From assembly GCF_004015185.1 (NCBI RefSeq), contig NZ_CP025746.1:2559776-2623775 (forward strand): 64,000 nt of DNA. Reading direction: 5' to 3'. Below the pieces are notes generated by a model. That model was not told where the DNA came from. It did not search any database and worked only from the letters and a program-made list of their open reading frames with translations. This DNA comes from Clostridium manihotivorum. GTDB taxonomy: Bacteria > Bacillota > Clostridia > Clostridiales > Clostridiaceae. This document shows positions 26,090 through 34,696 of this stretch, piece after piece. The translations under genes and the position numbers were made by a program. Numbering within the stretch: the first letter of the stretch is position 1; each line of letters opens with the position of its first letter.

Positions 26090-26902
26090 ATGGTAATAGA
26101 TAAGGATACAATCTTATATTGTTCAGGGACAGGTAACAGCTTGCAGGTGGCTAAGGATATAAATAGTGAACTAGGAGATTTGGAGCTGTGTAATATATCT
26201 TCAATTAGAGCAGAAGAGAAGATAAGAATTGAAGGGAAAGTATTTGGAATAGTTTTTCCTGTAATTTATGCACGGCTACCATTGATATTAGAAAGAGTGT
26301 TAGAAAGGCTTGAGATTAGTGAAGATAGCTATGTTTTTGCAGTAGCAACCCATGGGGGAGCGCCTGCTGAAGTATTGAGTAAATTGAAAAAAGTATTGCA
26401 AAGCAAAGGTATAACTTTAAATTCTGGCTTTTTAATTCACATGCCAGGAAATAATATTTTTGCATATGGCCCAGATTCTACTGAAAGACAAAACAAGCTT
26501 TTCCAAAGAGAAAAGAAAAAAGTAAAGAAAATAACTGATATAATAAAAGAAAGAAAAAACTGTAAATGTGAACTAAGTAAACTAGTAGTTGATATATTAA
26601 TTGATAGAGCTTTTATTAAGACAACAGACAAGATAGTTAAAAACCTTCACTTAAGAGACAAAGATTTTTGGGTTAATGATAATTGCAGTAGTTGTAAATT
26701 ATGTGAAAGGATTTGTCCAGTTAACAATATACAGTTTAATAAGGATAAACCAACATGGAAACATAACTGTCAGCAATGCACAGCTTGTATTCAATATTGC
26801 CCTGTACAGGCCATTCAATGGGGGAATAAAACCATAAAAAGAAAGCGATATACAAATCCTAATATTAAGGTTATTGAACTAATAGGAAAAAGTGAAGCTT
26901 AA
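26090..26902 (+). CDS. EFR1-type flavodoxin-ferredoxin fusion
   Basis: A 270-residue protein. The N-terminal flavodoxin-like domain has the FMN loop YCSGTGNSLQVA. The C-terminus has two 4Fe-4S motifs: Cys199/202/205/209 and Cys227/230/233/237, each in C-x2-C-x2-C-x3-CP form. It matches EFR1-family proteins that pair a flavodoxin with a ferredoxin. ATG follows AAGGAGAGG. It is the likely target of the MerR regulator directly upstream. A role in electron transfer under metal or redox stress is inferred. Confidence 0.9.
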   Translation: MVIDKDTILYCSGTGNSLQVAKDINSELGDLELCNISSIRAEEKIRIEGKVFGIVFPVIYARLPLILERVLERLEISEDSYVFAVATHGGAPAEVLSKLKKVLQSKGITLNSGFLIHMPGNNIFAYGPDSTERQNKLFQREKKKVKKITDIIKERKNCKCELSKLVVDILIDRAFIKTTDKIVKNLHLRDKDFWVNDNCSSCKLCERICPVNNIQFNKDKPTWKHNCQQCTACIQYCPVQAIQWGNKTIKRKRYTNPNIKVIELIGKSEA

Positions 26903-27097
26903 AATAAAGTTTATGGTATAAACATTGCAAATAATTATATCATGAGTTAAAAAATTAGCTAAATCGATGGGTATGAGGATTTACTACTGTTTATTAATTA
27001 TACAAGCCAATAAATTTATTTCAAATTTTGAGACAGAAAATAAATTTAAATGGTGTATAATATATGTAATAATTTTATAAAGTTGGGAGAAGTAAGC

Positions 27098-27280
27098 ATG
27101 GCAATTAAAAAGCATAATACAATGAGTAGTGGGATGTTCTATGGTTGCGCATTAGGAATAATTTTTGGTGCTGTCTTTAAACATATTGATTGGGGGATGA
27201 TTACTGGTATTGGCATTGGAAGTGCTATAGACCTTATGAAATATTCACGTAATTCAAAGCTTAATAAAAAGCAATTGTAA
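27098..27280 (+). CDS. Small membrane protein, glycine-rich
   Basis: A 60-residue protein from ATG 27098, after GGGAGAAG. It has two hydrophobic Gly-rich segments (MFYGCALGIIFGAVF and GMITGIGIGSAIDLM), resembling glycine-zipper proteins, and a basic tail. The longer frame from 27050 has no ribosome-binding site. Function unknown. Confidence 0.75.
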   Translation: MAIKKHNTMSSGMFYGCALGIIFGAVFKHIDWGMITGIGIGSAIDLMKYSRNSKLNKKQL

Positions 27281-27314
27281 ATTTAATAAATTACAATAAT
27301 TATTATAAGCGAAC

Positions 27315-27338
27315 TAAAGGACCTTCTAAGGTCCTTTA
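27315..27338 (+). terminator. Hairpin terminator
   Basis: TAAAGGACCTT pairs with AAGGTCCTTTA around a 2-nt loop; a short AAAAATTT tract follows. Confidence 0.65.
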
Positions 27339-27389
27339 AAAATTTGGAAAATATTTACTAACTCGATGATAATGTTATAAATTTCTATA

Positions 27390-27434
27390 TTGACAAATAT
27401 TTATTATACTACTATATTATATAGTAGTATAATA
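27390..27434 (+). promoter_or_regulatory. PadR operator and promoter
   Basis: TTGACA (27390-27395), 17 nt, TATATT (27413-27418). The -10 lies within a perfect 15-bp inverted repeat, TATTATACTACTATA (27402-27416) and its complement (27420-27434), with a 3-nt centre. The core TACTATA-N3-TATAGTA recurs at 28033-28049. Binding here would block padR transcription. Confidence 0.85.
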
Positions 27435-27450
27435 AATGGTGGTGATTAAA

Positions 27451-27978
27451 TTGTCTTCAATAAATTTAATAATACTTGGCTATTTGAAAAATAAAGAGAA
27501 AAGTGCCTATGAAATGGTTAAAGAGTTTGAAGTTTGGAATCTTAATAAGTGGCTAAAAATAAGTACCCCGTCAATTTATAAAAATATAATTAAACTATGT
27601 GATAGCGGATATCTAGATTCAAGAACTGTTAAAGAAGGCGAAATGCCTGAAAAAACACTATATTCACTAAACGAAAAAGGGAATTTATACTTCAATGAAC
27701 TAATGGAAGAGAGTTCAAAAAATATAGGTAATATTTATTTGGAGTTTAATGCGTTTTTGGTTAATATAGAAAATTTGCCAGATGAAAAAAGAAAAGAATA
27801 CCTCAGCAATTTCAAAGAGAAGGCAGAGGAGCGTAGGGCTTTTGTGGAATCAGTTTATAATTATGAAAAACAACACAAGGAAAGATCTGGTTCTGAATTT
27901 CTTATACTAGATTTATATAACGAAGTTTATAACGTTTTGGAAAAATGGTCTGAAAAAGTTTTTGACTACTATAATTAA
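27451..27978 (+). CDS. PadR family transcriptional regulator
   Basis: A 175-residue regulator starting at TTG 27451, placed by GGTGGTGAT just upstream. The N-terminal winged helix (INLIILGYLKNKEKSAYEMVKEFE, STPSIYKNIIKLCDSGYLDSRTVKEGEMPEKTLYSLNEKG) is PadR-like, followed by a helical dimerisation domain of the Vir_act_alpha_C type. It lies 111 bp upstream of a DHA2 efflux pump gene, and matching operators precede both genes, so it most likely represses itself and the pump and is released by pump substrates. Confidence 0.9.
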   Translation: MSSINLIILGYLKNKEKSAYEMVKEFEVWNLNKWLKISTPSIYKNIIKLCDSGYLDSRTVKEGEMPEKTLYSLNEKGNLYFNELMEESSKNIGNIYLEFNAFLVNIENLPDEKRKEYLSNFKEKAEERRAFVESVYNYEKQHKERSGSEFLILDLYNEVYNVLEKWSEKVFDYYN

Positions 27979-28032
27979 TACTTTAATGTCTCTAATAGAT
28001 CTTTATATTAGGAGAGATTTTTTTCACCGCAT

Positions 28033-28049
28033 TACTATACTTTATAGTA
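28033..28049 (+). promoter_or_regulatory. Second PadR operator, before the efflux gene
   Basis: TACTATA-CTT-TATAGTA, the same 7-bp arms and 3-nt centre as the padR operator. It lies about 40 bp upstream of the efflux gene start. Confidence 0.75.
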
Positions 28050-28089
28050 CTTTATTATATATTAATATATTGTTTAGGAGGATCGATTT

Positions 28090-29811
28090 ATGAACAAAAA
28101 ACATCAAAACATTTCTTTTGTAGCTATCATCTTAGGCTTCTTTATGGCCCTATTAGATACAACTGTGGTAAATATCACATTGCCTAAAATGACCCAATAC
28201 TTTAATACTACTATGGATCATATTTCTTGGGTAGTAAATTCCTATAATCTAGCTACCGCAGTCATCTTAGTGACTGCTTCAAGACTAGCAGATCAATTTG
28301 GCAGAAAAAAACTGTTTATTGGAGGAGTATTTCTATTTACCATATCTTCACTGCTATGTGGTATTTCAGGTTCTCTTCAGGCCCTCATATTATTTAGAAC
28401 CTTTCAAGGATTAGCAGCAGCTTTTGTGGTGACTATTGCAATGCCTCTTTCTGTTGAAATATTTCCACCGGAAAAGAGAAGAACTATTATGGCACTTTGG
28501 GGAGCTTTTTCAGGGCTTGCTGCAGCAAGTGGACCATCCATTGGCGGTATTGTAACTCAATTTTTTAATTGGAGATATATCTTTTTTATAAACATACCTA
28601 TAGGTTGTATTTGCATACTATTAACTATGAAATTCATAAAGGAATCTTATGATCCAACTGCAAGTAAAAGTATAGACTTTGGAGGAATTATAACAATTTC
28701 AATTGCTATGTTTTGCTTAACTTTCGCCTTGATGAAGGCTAATGAAAAAGGCTGGACTTCAAGTTTTACACTTTCCTTATTTGCGGTTTCTGCTATAGCG
28801 CTTATACTATTTGTTATTATCGAGTTAAAAGTTAAAGAACCTATGCTTCCCCTTAGTTTATTCAAATCCTTACCCTTTACAAACGGCTCAATTACTCTAT
28901 TCTTACTGGGACTTGGTATGATGTCTGGTACCTACTTGCTCTCTTTTTTCCTGATTCAGATCAAGGGCTTAAATCAATTGTCAGCAGGACTTATCATTTC
29001 AACTATGTCCTTAACTTCAATGTGTTTTTCATTAGTAGCTCCTATTTTGACAAAAAAAGTAGGCAGCAGGTTTACTAGCGCATTGGGCATTTTTTTACTC
29101 TGCGTCTCATGCTACTTAAATAGTTCTCTTACTCAACATTCTTCCAATATAGATATTATTTTAAGATTAATTGTTGCTGGTTCTGGTACTGGTTTAAGTA
29201 TGGCAACACTAATAGGTTCTATTATGTCTAACGTTCCTGTAGATAAAATAGGAATGGCTTCAGGGATAAATAACATGACGAGAACACTTGGAACTGTACT
29301 TGGAGTTGCCTTGTTTTTAACCATATTTACATCAAATATGACTACCCAAATGTCTGATGCTAAAAACTCTGTTGTGAAAACAATACAAAATAACACTGTG
29401 CTCGACAATGAAACCAAGCGGCAGATAATTAATTCTATAAAATCAGGTAGTGATAAAAGTGCAGATGTTTCCAAAATATTAAACAAAAATGATAAAGAAG
29501 GAACTGCTGCTGTAGCATCTTCTCAGGCCACTTCTGAAAATAAGATCAAAGCAAGTTTTGAAGCTAAAGATAAAGAAGTTCAAGATAAAGGAGTTCAAAG
29601 TAAAGAAACCCAAATGAAAGAAGCTCAAAATAAGGAAATCAAAAAAATAGCACCTAATATCCAAGCTACCTTTTTGACTTATACTGTTAAAGCCTTTAGT
29701 TTTACATTTAAAATCAGCTCGCTAATTCTTTTACCAGGCATACTCTTTGCATTATTCAGTGATAAGAATGGGACAGAGGGACGGAGCTTTCGTCCCAAGT
29801 CCAGAGGATAA
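28090..29811 (+). CDS. DHA2 family MFS drug efflux transporter
   Basis: A 573-residue transporter with 14 predicted membrane helices. DHA2 motifs include LDTTVVNITLPKM in TM1, WVVNSYNLATA, RLADQFGRKKLF (motif A), RTFQGLAAAF (motif B) and SGPSIGG (motif C). Between the last two helices is a hydrophilic insert of roughly 110 residues ending in imperfect repeats (KDKEVQDKGVQSKETQ, MKEAQNKEI), longer than usual in EmrB/QacA proteins. ATG follows AGGAGGATCGATTT. Its tail GTEGRSFRPKSRG is encoded by a REP-like element. Substrates are unknown. Confidence 0.9.
   Translation: MNKKHQNISFVAIILGFFMALLDTTVVNITLPKMTQYFNTTMDHISWVVNSYNLATAVILVTASRLADQFGRKKLFIGGVFLFTISSLLCGISGSLQALILFRTFQGLAAAFVVTIAMPLSVEIFPPEKRRTIMALWGAFSGLAAASGPSIGGIVTQFFNWRYIFFINIPIGCICILLTMKFIKESYDPTASKSIDFGGIITISIAMFCLTFALMKANEKGWTSSFTLSLFAVSAIALILFVIIELKVKEPMLPLSLFKSLPFTNGSITLFLLGLGMMSGTYLLSFFLIQIKGLNQLSAGLIISTMSLTSMCFSLVAPILTKKVGSRFTSALGIFLLCVSCYLNSSLTQHSSNIDIILRLIVAGSGTGLSMATLIGSIMSNVPVDKIGMASGINNMTRTLGTVLGVALFLTIFTSNMTTQMSDAKNSVVKTIQNNTVLDNETKRQIINSIKSGSDKSADVSKILNKNDKEGTAAVASSQATSENKIKASFEAKDKEVQDKGVQSKETQMKEAQNKEIKKIAPNIQATFLTYTVKAFSFTFKISSLILLPGILFALFSDKNGTEGRSFRPKSRG
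29769..29797 (+). repeat. REP-like palindrome inside the efflux gene
   Basis: TGGGACAGAGGGACGGAGC then TTTCGTCCCA, in frame at the 3' end of the efflux gene, 14 nt before its stop. Confidence 0.87.
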
Positions 29812-29911
29812 TATGAAGATAATGTAGAGAGAAAGCATGGAAATTAAGAAGGAGAAGATCTACTAAAGAATCATTGGAGAATTGCAAAATCTATAAAAAG
29901 CCATTTAGAAG

Positions 29912-29950
29912 GAAAGGTGTCCTATATTTAATGGGACACCTTTCAATTTT
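29912..29950 (+). terminator. Rho-independent terminator
   Basis: GAAAGGTGTCC (29912-29922) pairs with GGACACCTTTC (29934-29944), followed by AATTTTATT. Confidence 0.82.
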
Positions 29951-29972
29951 ATTCTTTGGTGATTAAAGAAAA

Positions 29973-29992
29973 ACACCTGCTAAGCGGGTTGT
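29973..29992 (+). repeat. Solo IS200/IS605-like end hairpin
   Basis: ACACCTGCTAAGCGGGTTGT closely matches the left-end hairpin at 54854-54874. No right end is visible nearby, so this is probably a solo or decayed end. Confidence 0.5.
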
Positions 29993-30047
29993 CATTACTA
30001 ATACTTTGCTCTGAGAATCTTATAGATTATTTGAGTGAAGTTACTAT

Positions 30048-30949
30048 TTATGGGGATACAGGCTCGGTTGCTCTCTGCCAGCCAACTGGAACAAACTGTT
30101 GTGTGATTATACTGTGTTTACCACAGCTTCTAACATTTATTACAACTATATGAAAGCGAGCACCTACATTAAGAGTTGCTCCGCCCCCACCAGAAAGAAC
30201 GAATTTAACACCATGAGATTCTGCTAGTTGAAAATCATCAATGTGTCCCATAAGGACTCTGGACACTCTGTTTCTTACTATTTTATAAAACTCCAATCTT
30301 CCTCTTCCATTTGGAAAGGCATCATCTCCAAGCCAATCAAGCTGCGGTTCTCTTGGTGGAACATGCATATTGACAAAAACATTGGAAGTGCACATAGTAC
30401 TTCTTAATCTGTTGTTCAAGAAGTCTAGTTCAGTTTCAGTCAGACCATATTCGTTATAAACATAATGATATAAAGAATTAAGCCCAATCAGCTTCAGTCT
30501 GAACTTAGGCAAATCAATGGACCAATGAATATCGTCAGGACCAATAATTTCCTTGTAGTTATCCAAGGAAAGTGTATTACCCAATTTTGCGGCATCATGA
30601 TTACCTGGAACCATAAAAAAAGGCACTGTATCGCCATTTTTATCTTTATTTAAACTTTTAATTTTTTCAACTAGGAAATTAAGGTTATCTTCTGTACTTA
30701 TGAAGGCACCGTGTCCACCATACAAAAAAAGTAAAGGATTAAAATCCATTGCTCTTTGCATAGCTACTTGGAAAATATCATTGCTCTTTGCATAGCTACT
30801 TGGAAAATATCATTGCTTACAAACCTAACATCACTCCCTGTGCTACGCTGAACCCAGCTGTCCCCAAAGAATACTATATTATAATCATCTGGATCACGCT
30901 TGCTTTTGATAGCCTGCAAATCGGCAAGTGACTGATCAAAAAAAGTCAT
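30048..30949 (-). pseudogene. Metallophosphoesterase gene broken by a 32-bp tandem duplication
   Basis: Two adjacent frames together make one protein of about 290 residues. The first (30764-30949) starts with MTFFDQSLADLQAI after GGAGGG and reads to NDIFQVAMQRAM; the second (30048-30761) resumes exactly with MQRAMDFNPLLFLYGG. A perfect 32-bp tandem duplication (30747-30810) shifts the frame; removing one unit restores a single frame. Metallophosphoesterase motifs are partly present: GNHD in MVPGNHDAA, NMHVPP and LMGHIDD, while the first motifs (FFGDSW, YGGHG) are degenerate. Probably inactive in this isolate, or switched by slippage. Confidence 0.82.
30747..30810. repeat. Perfect 32-bp tandem duplication
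   Basis: Units 30747-30778 and 30779-30810 are identical (beginning CATTGCTCTTTGCATAGC). The unit is 32 bp, not a multiple of three, and lies inside the metallophosphoesterase gene. Confidence 0.95.
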
Positions 30950-31313
30950 AATTATCCCTCCATAATAATAAAAGGCGTTGTACCTTTGGTAACATAATAT
31001 TCGAGGAGGTAAATATAAGTTACGAAATTCGACAAAATGTTTTGATGTTTTTAGCGAAGCAGTACGTACATTAAATAAGATTGTACCGTTGACAGTTTTC
31101 GCATTGAATTTTAATTAAAAGTTGTTAATTTGCTATAAAGATAAGTTTTGGAGTGTAAGGTTACATCTTTCAATATAGCAATTAGCATCAAATATCGATT
31201 CCATATTGGTTGGAAAATTCTATTAAAAGTAATAAAACATACGAGTAATGTTTCATAACAGTAGAATATAAATGTAAATGTATCTTATATTAAGAATAAG
31301 TGTAAAAATAGTA
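30950..31313. other. Divergent intergenic region
   Basis: Between the metallophosphoesterase and bacteriocin genes. It holds a TTGACA at about 31091 without a good -10 and AT-rich sequence; no frame with a ribosome-binding site was seen. Confidence 0.3.
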
Positions 31314-31342
31314 TTTACATCTTATGGGAAATAACGTATAAT
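31314..31342 (+). promoter_or_regulatory. SigmaA promoter of the bacteriocin operon
   Basis: TTTACA (31314-31319), exactly 17 nt, TATAAT (31337-31342), 73 nt before the bacteriocin start. Confidence 0.8.
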
Positions 31343-31415
31343 TAAAATGTAAAAAAAAGGTATTAAAGTTTGGTGGCCGCTAAATTATAATATAAATATA
31401 ATTTAAGGGAGAGAA

Positions 31416-31787
31416 ATGAAAATGAAAAAAGTGAAAAGAGCAATTCTTTCAGCAGTTTTATGTTTGGCTGTACCTGTAGTTATAGCATACGCATTAGATC
31501 TTGAAAGCGGTGCATTAAGATATGAAGGTGGACAAACTGACAGCCAAGTTTATAGCAAAATATATGATGCAAAGACCCCATTTAGGAATACAAAAGGTGA
31601 TGGCAAGGCTTGGGGCTGTAAAGCAAGTGTTAAAGTTGGAGGATCAACATATTCATCAGGATGGCATTATGGAACAGCATCTATATCTAAAGATAGACAC
31701 TGGTATACAAATGAAACATCATATTATGATTATGAACAACTTAATATCACCGAGTATACTAATCAGAACTGGGGAGCAGCATATTAA
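31416..31787 (+). CDS. Lactococcin 972 family bacteriocin precursor
   Basis: A 123-residue precursor with a Sec-type signal peptide: basic MKMKKVKR, hydrophobic core to residue 23 and a likely cut after AYA at 26, leaving a mature peptide of about 97 residues. The mature part has the family's glycine- and aromatic-rich pattern (RYEGGQ, GKAWGCKASVKVGG, SGWHYGTASISKDRHW). Lactococcin 972 binds lipid II and blocks septum formation in its producer's relatives. ATG follows AAGGGAGAG. The next two genes are the usual membrane protein and ABC ATPase of such clusters, supporting the call. Confidence 0.85.
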   Translation: MKMKKVKRAILSAVLCLAVPVVIAYALDLESGALRYEGGQTDSQVYSKIYDAKTPFRNTKGDGKAWGCKASVKVGGSTYSSGWHYGTASISKDRHWYTNETSYYDYEQLNITEYTNQNWGAAY

Positions 31788-31826
31788 GATATAGAAACTT
31801 AATGAAATAAGTATAATAATTAATAA

Positions 31827-31870
31827 GACTAAAAAGTTGAATAAGCCATATAGCAGCAACTTTTTAGTCT
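31827..31870 (+). terminator. Intercistronic hairpin in the bacteriocin operon
   Basis: A perfect 14-bp stem, AGACTAAAAAGTTG (31827-31840) with CAACTTTTTAGTCT (31857-31870), loop 16 nt. T residues lie in the 3' arm rather than after it. It may attenuate transcription or stabilise the bacteriocin mRNA, so that the toxin is made in excess over the downstream genes. Confidence 0.65.
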
Positions 31871-31935
31871 CTTATAACTCCGTAAGTTTAGGATGTGTTA
31901 CTTCACATAAAATAAGAATATCAAAGAGGTTGCTT

Positions 31936-33933
31936 ATGAAAAAAATATACGCTATTTATTTAGTTGGTTTAATGTTAATATTCTCCTATGTATTTAACAA
32001 TTCTATATATGAAATATATGGTCTTAATAATATTGGGGATACTTCTTTAACTCAGTATCAAATATCTGATACACAAGGTGAAAATTTATTAAAGGTATAT
32101 AAGGAGCTTACAGCAAATAATGCTAAATTTCAAATAGTGAAAACTCCTATATCTGGTAATGATAAAATTTATTATGATATTTATCATACAGATATAGATT
32201 CAATAAAAAAGATTGTCGGAGTATCAAATAATATTTATAGATATTTTAAAATGACTCAAGATGATTTTGTAGATAGTAGTGGATTGTTTTCTACTAATTT
32301 ACCCTCAGGGCAGATAAAAATGCTTTCACAAAAAATCGGAATAAATATTAAGATGGTAGAAAATCAAAAAATAGCTTATAGCGATATTTTGAAACAAAAT
32401 GCTCTTCAATTTGTTATACTGTGTATTATCACCTTTGCAATAATATACATATATACAATATTTAGATATAAGGTAAATTCAGTGAAGAAGTTGGTTGGTT
32501 TTTCCCCAGTAAAAATAGTCTTTACTAATATTAAGGAAACAGTTCAAATACAAAGCGCTTGTATAGCAATAGTAGTTTGTGGATATGCAATTTACTATTA
32601 TTTTAATAATAAGCTTTCCTTGAGATATTTAGTATTTTTAACTTTGTTTCTTATTATTATAAGTAGCATTAATATTTTACTGATATTGTTGCTTCAAAGG
32701 TATGTAAAAGGGATGGACATCATTGCAGCATTAAAAAATAAGGTTTTTTCTTCAAGACTCAATTATATAATTCATGTAATTAAAATTATATTGATTATTT
32801 TTATTACGGTTTCGATTAATATGTCTATTAAGTACTATGGAAATTTGCAAGAACTTTATAAGAAATGTGATACTTATAAAGCATTGAATAATATGTATAC
32901 TTCTAATGGTTTTAATTCTGATGAATATGATAGGCTTCGGAGTAATAAGAAAGAACTTACTGAAGCACATAATAATGTCAAAAAGATGTATGTTGAAAAT
33001 AAAGATAAAGCTTATGTTATGAAGGATTTAATTACGCCATATTTGAAAGATAAATCCTTTGAGGAGGAGTTAGGCCAAACAAGAGAACAAATGGTTAACT
33101 CTTATGAAAGAAATAAACTTATATTAAATAGAAAATATATAGAGGATTATACTGGAATAAAGATAGATTGGAATTTTAATCAAAGTATTCCAACAATATT
33201 GGTGCCAGAGAAATATAAGCAAGATGAAAAAGAAATAAAAGCTGCATATATAGAGACTTATAATCTATATTTAAATAATATTTCAAAAGATGATTCAGAA
33301 ATCAGTGAGAACAATATAAAGGATATACAAATTATTTATATACCCAATGGTATAAAATACAATATATTAAGCTCTATCTATAATGAAGATACAACAGACA
33401 TAGTGATTCACGATTCTATTATAATTTTAGATAATGGAAGTTTTAAAAGTAGCTTTTATTATGACAATCTTACAAATTGTAGCATTGCCTTTAAGTTAAA
33501 CGATAGGGACCAATTTAAGAGTATGCTAATACGTTATAATTTGGACAAGATTTATAATGCAAGTACTATGCTGAGACCTTTTGAGATGAAGATTAGTAAT
33601 TATAAATTTTTAATGGAGCAAGCAAATATTTTTATATTTCTATTTGTGCTAGTATTATTATTTATTGTTTATATATCAAACTATATAGATATGGTTGTGA
33701 ACAGTAAAAAATATGGAGCACAGTATATTCAAGGATATAGTGCTATTAAGATATTGAACGCTAATATTATAACAACAGTAATAATGATAGCCGGTTCTAT
33801 TGTGCTATACATCTTGAAAATAAATTTTATTTATTATTTATTATTTATTGCATATGATTTGATAATGCTATTAGTCCTGTATAGAAAAATAATAGTTAAC
33901 GATTTATATAAGATAATTAACGGGGGATGCTAG
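31936..33933 (+). CDS. Bacteriocin-associated integral membrane protein (DUF1430-like)
   Basis: A 665-residue membrane protein from ATG 31936 after AAAGAGG; the frame is open from 31837 but that part covers the hairpin region. It has an N-terminal helix (IYAIYLVGLMLIFSYVF), then about three helices around residues 155-270, one near 290, a large extracytoplasmic region (about 310-550) and three C-terminal helices. This FtsX-like permease layout fits the membrane partner of lactococcin-972 clusters, thought to serve with the ABC ATPase in export or self-immunity. Its stop is 1 nt before the ATPase start. Confidence 0.85.
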   Translation: MKKIYAIYLVGLMLIFSYVFNNSIYEIYGLNNIGDTSLTQYQISDTQGENLLKVYKELTANNAKFQIVKTPISGNDKIYYDIYHTDIDSIKKIVGVSNNIYRYFKMTQDDFVDSSGLFSTNLPSGQIKMLSQKIGINIKMVENQKIAYSDILKQNALQFVILCIITFAIIYIYTIFRYKVNSVKKLVGFSPVKIVFTNIKETVQIQSACIAIVVCGYAIYYYFNNKLSLRYLVFLTLFLIIISSINILLILLLQRYVKGMDIIAALKNKVFSSRLNYIIHVIKIILIIFITVSINMSIKYYGNLQELYKKCDTYKALNNMYTSNGFNSDEYDRLRSNKKELTEAHNNVKKMYVENKDKAYVMKDLITPYLKDKSFEEELGQTREQMVNSYERNKLILNRKYIEDYTGIKIDWNFNQSIPTILVPEKYKQDEKEIKAAYIETYNLYLNNISKDDSEISENNIKDIQIIYIPNGIKYNILSSIYNEDTTDIVIHDSIIILDNGSFKSSFYYDNLTNCSIAFKLNDRDQFKSMLIRYNLDKIYNASTMLRPFEMKISNYKFLMEQANIFIFLFVLVLLFIVYISNYIDMVVNSKKYGAQYIQGYSAIKILNANIITTVIMIAGSIVLYILKINFIYYLLFIAYDLIMLLVLYRKIIVNDLYKIINGGC

Positions 33934-33934
33934 T

Positions 33935-34570
33935 ATGGAAGTTATGAGATTAGACAAAATAAATAAAGAGTTTGATAATAATAAGGTAATCGACGATATT
34001 AGCTTTTCTATACAAAAAGGAGAAATGATAGCTATTGTTGGTGAAAGCGGCAGAGGAAAGACTACTTTACTAAATATTATAGGACTGATTTCAAAGCCGT
34101 CTAGCGGAGATTTATATTTATTTGATAAAAAAAATGTTGATATATATTCAAAGGACGCAATGTTATTAAGGCGCAATAAAATAGGATATTTGTTTCAAAA
34201 TTATGGCTTAGTTGAAGATGAAACTGTAAAATGGAATTTAAATATCGTATTAGAATATAAGAAATTGTCTAAGAGAGAGAGAAATAATAAAATTGAAGAA
34301 GCATTAAAAATGCTTAAATTAGAGAGTCTAAAAGACAAACCTGTATATAAGTTAAGCGGTGGTGAACAGCAAAGAATAGCAATGCTTAAGCTTTATTTGC
34401 AAGAATGTGAACTTGTATTAGCAGATGAACCTACTGGCTCTTTAGATGAAAGAAATAGAGCTGTAATTATTCAAATGTTAAAAGACTTTAATAAACAAGG
34501 AAAAACAATTATAATTGTTACTCATGATTCTTATGTTGCAAACTGTTGCGATAGAATAATAAAATTATAA
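33935..34570 (+). CDS. ABC transporter ATP-binding protein, lactococcin-972 group
   Basis: A 211-residue ATPase with Walker A GESGRGKTT (residues 36-44), signature LSGGEQQR and Walker B ELVLADEPTGSLDE, followed by the switch His in IVTHDS. It belongs to the short MacB/LolD-like ATPases that partner the DUF1430 membrane protein. Translation is coupled to the upstream gene (1-nt gap, GGGGGATG just upstream). Role: self-immunity or export of the bacteriocin. Note the unusual Arg in Walker A (SGRGKT rather than SGSGKT). Confidence 0.9.
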   Translation: MEVMRLDKINKEFDNNKVIDDISFSIQKGEMIAIVGESGRGKTTLLNIIGLISKPSSGDLYLFDKKNVDIYSKDAMLLRRNKIGYLFQNYGLVEDETVKWNLNIVLEYKKLSKRERNNKIEEALKMLKLESLKDKPVYKLSGGEQQRIAMLKLYLQECELVLADEPTGSLDERNRAVIIQMLKDFNKQGKTIIIVTHDSYVANCCDRIIKL

Positions 34571-34574
34571 GAGT

Positions 34575-34612
34575 CAAGGAGACGGAGGACTTGGTGACGG
34601 AGCTTTAGTACC
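34575..34612 (+). repeat. REP-like palindrome, degenerate
   Basis: CAAGGAGACGGAGGACTTGG then TGACGGAGCTTTAGTACC, 5 nt after the ATPase stop. Clearly related but heavily mutated. Confidence 0.6.
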
Positions 34613-34696
34613 AGGTTAAAGTTATTTTAGTACAATAATTGAGTAGAAGAATCATAAGAGATGAAAGGAAATATCTAAAAATATAAACGAGTTAGT

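Noticed and set aside
29956..30153. 65-codon plus-strand frame near the solo IS-like end
   Set aside because: It is antisense to the metallophosphoesterase gene and begins in a repeat.
31522..31794. 90-codon frame inside the bacteriocin gene
   Set aside because: It is an out-of-frame shadow of the lactococcin-972-like precursor.
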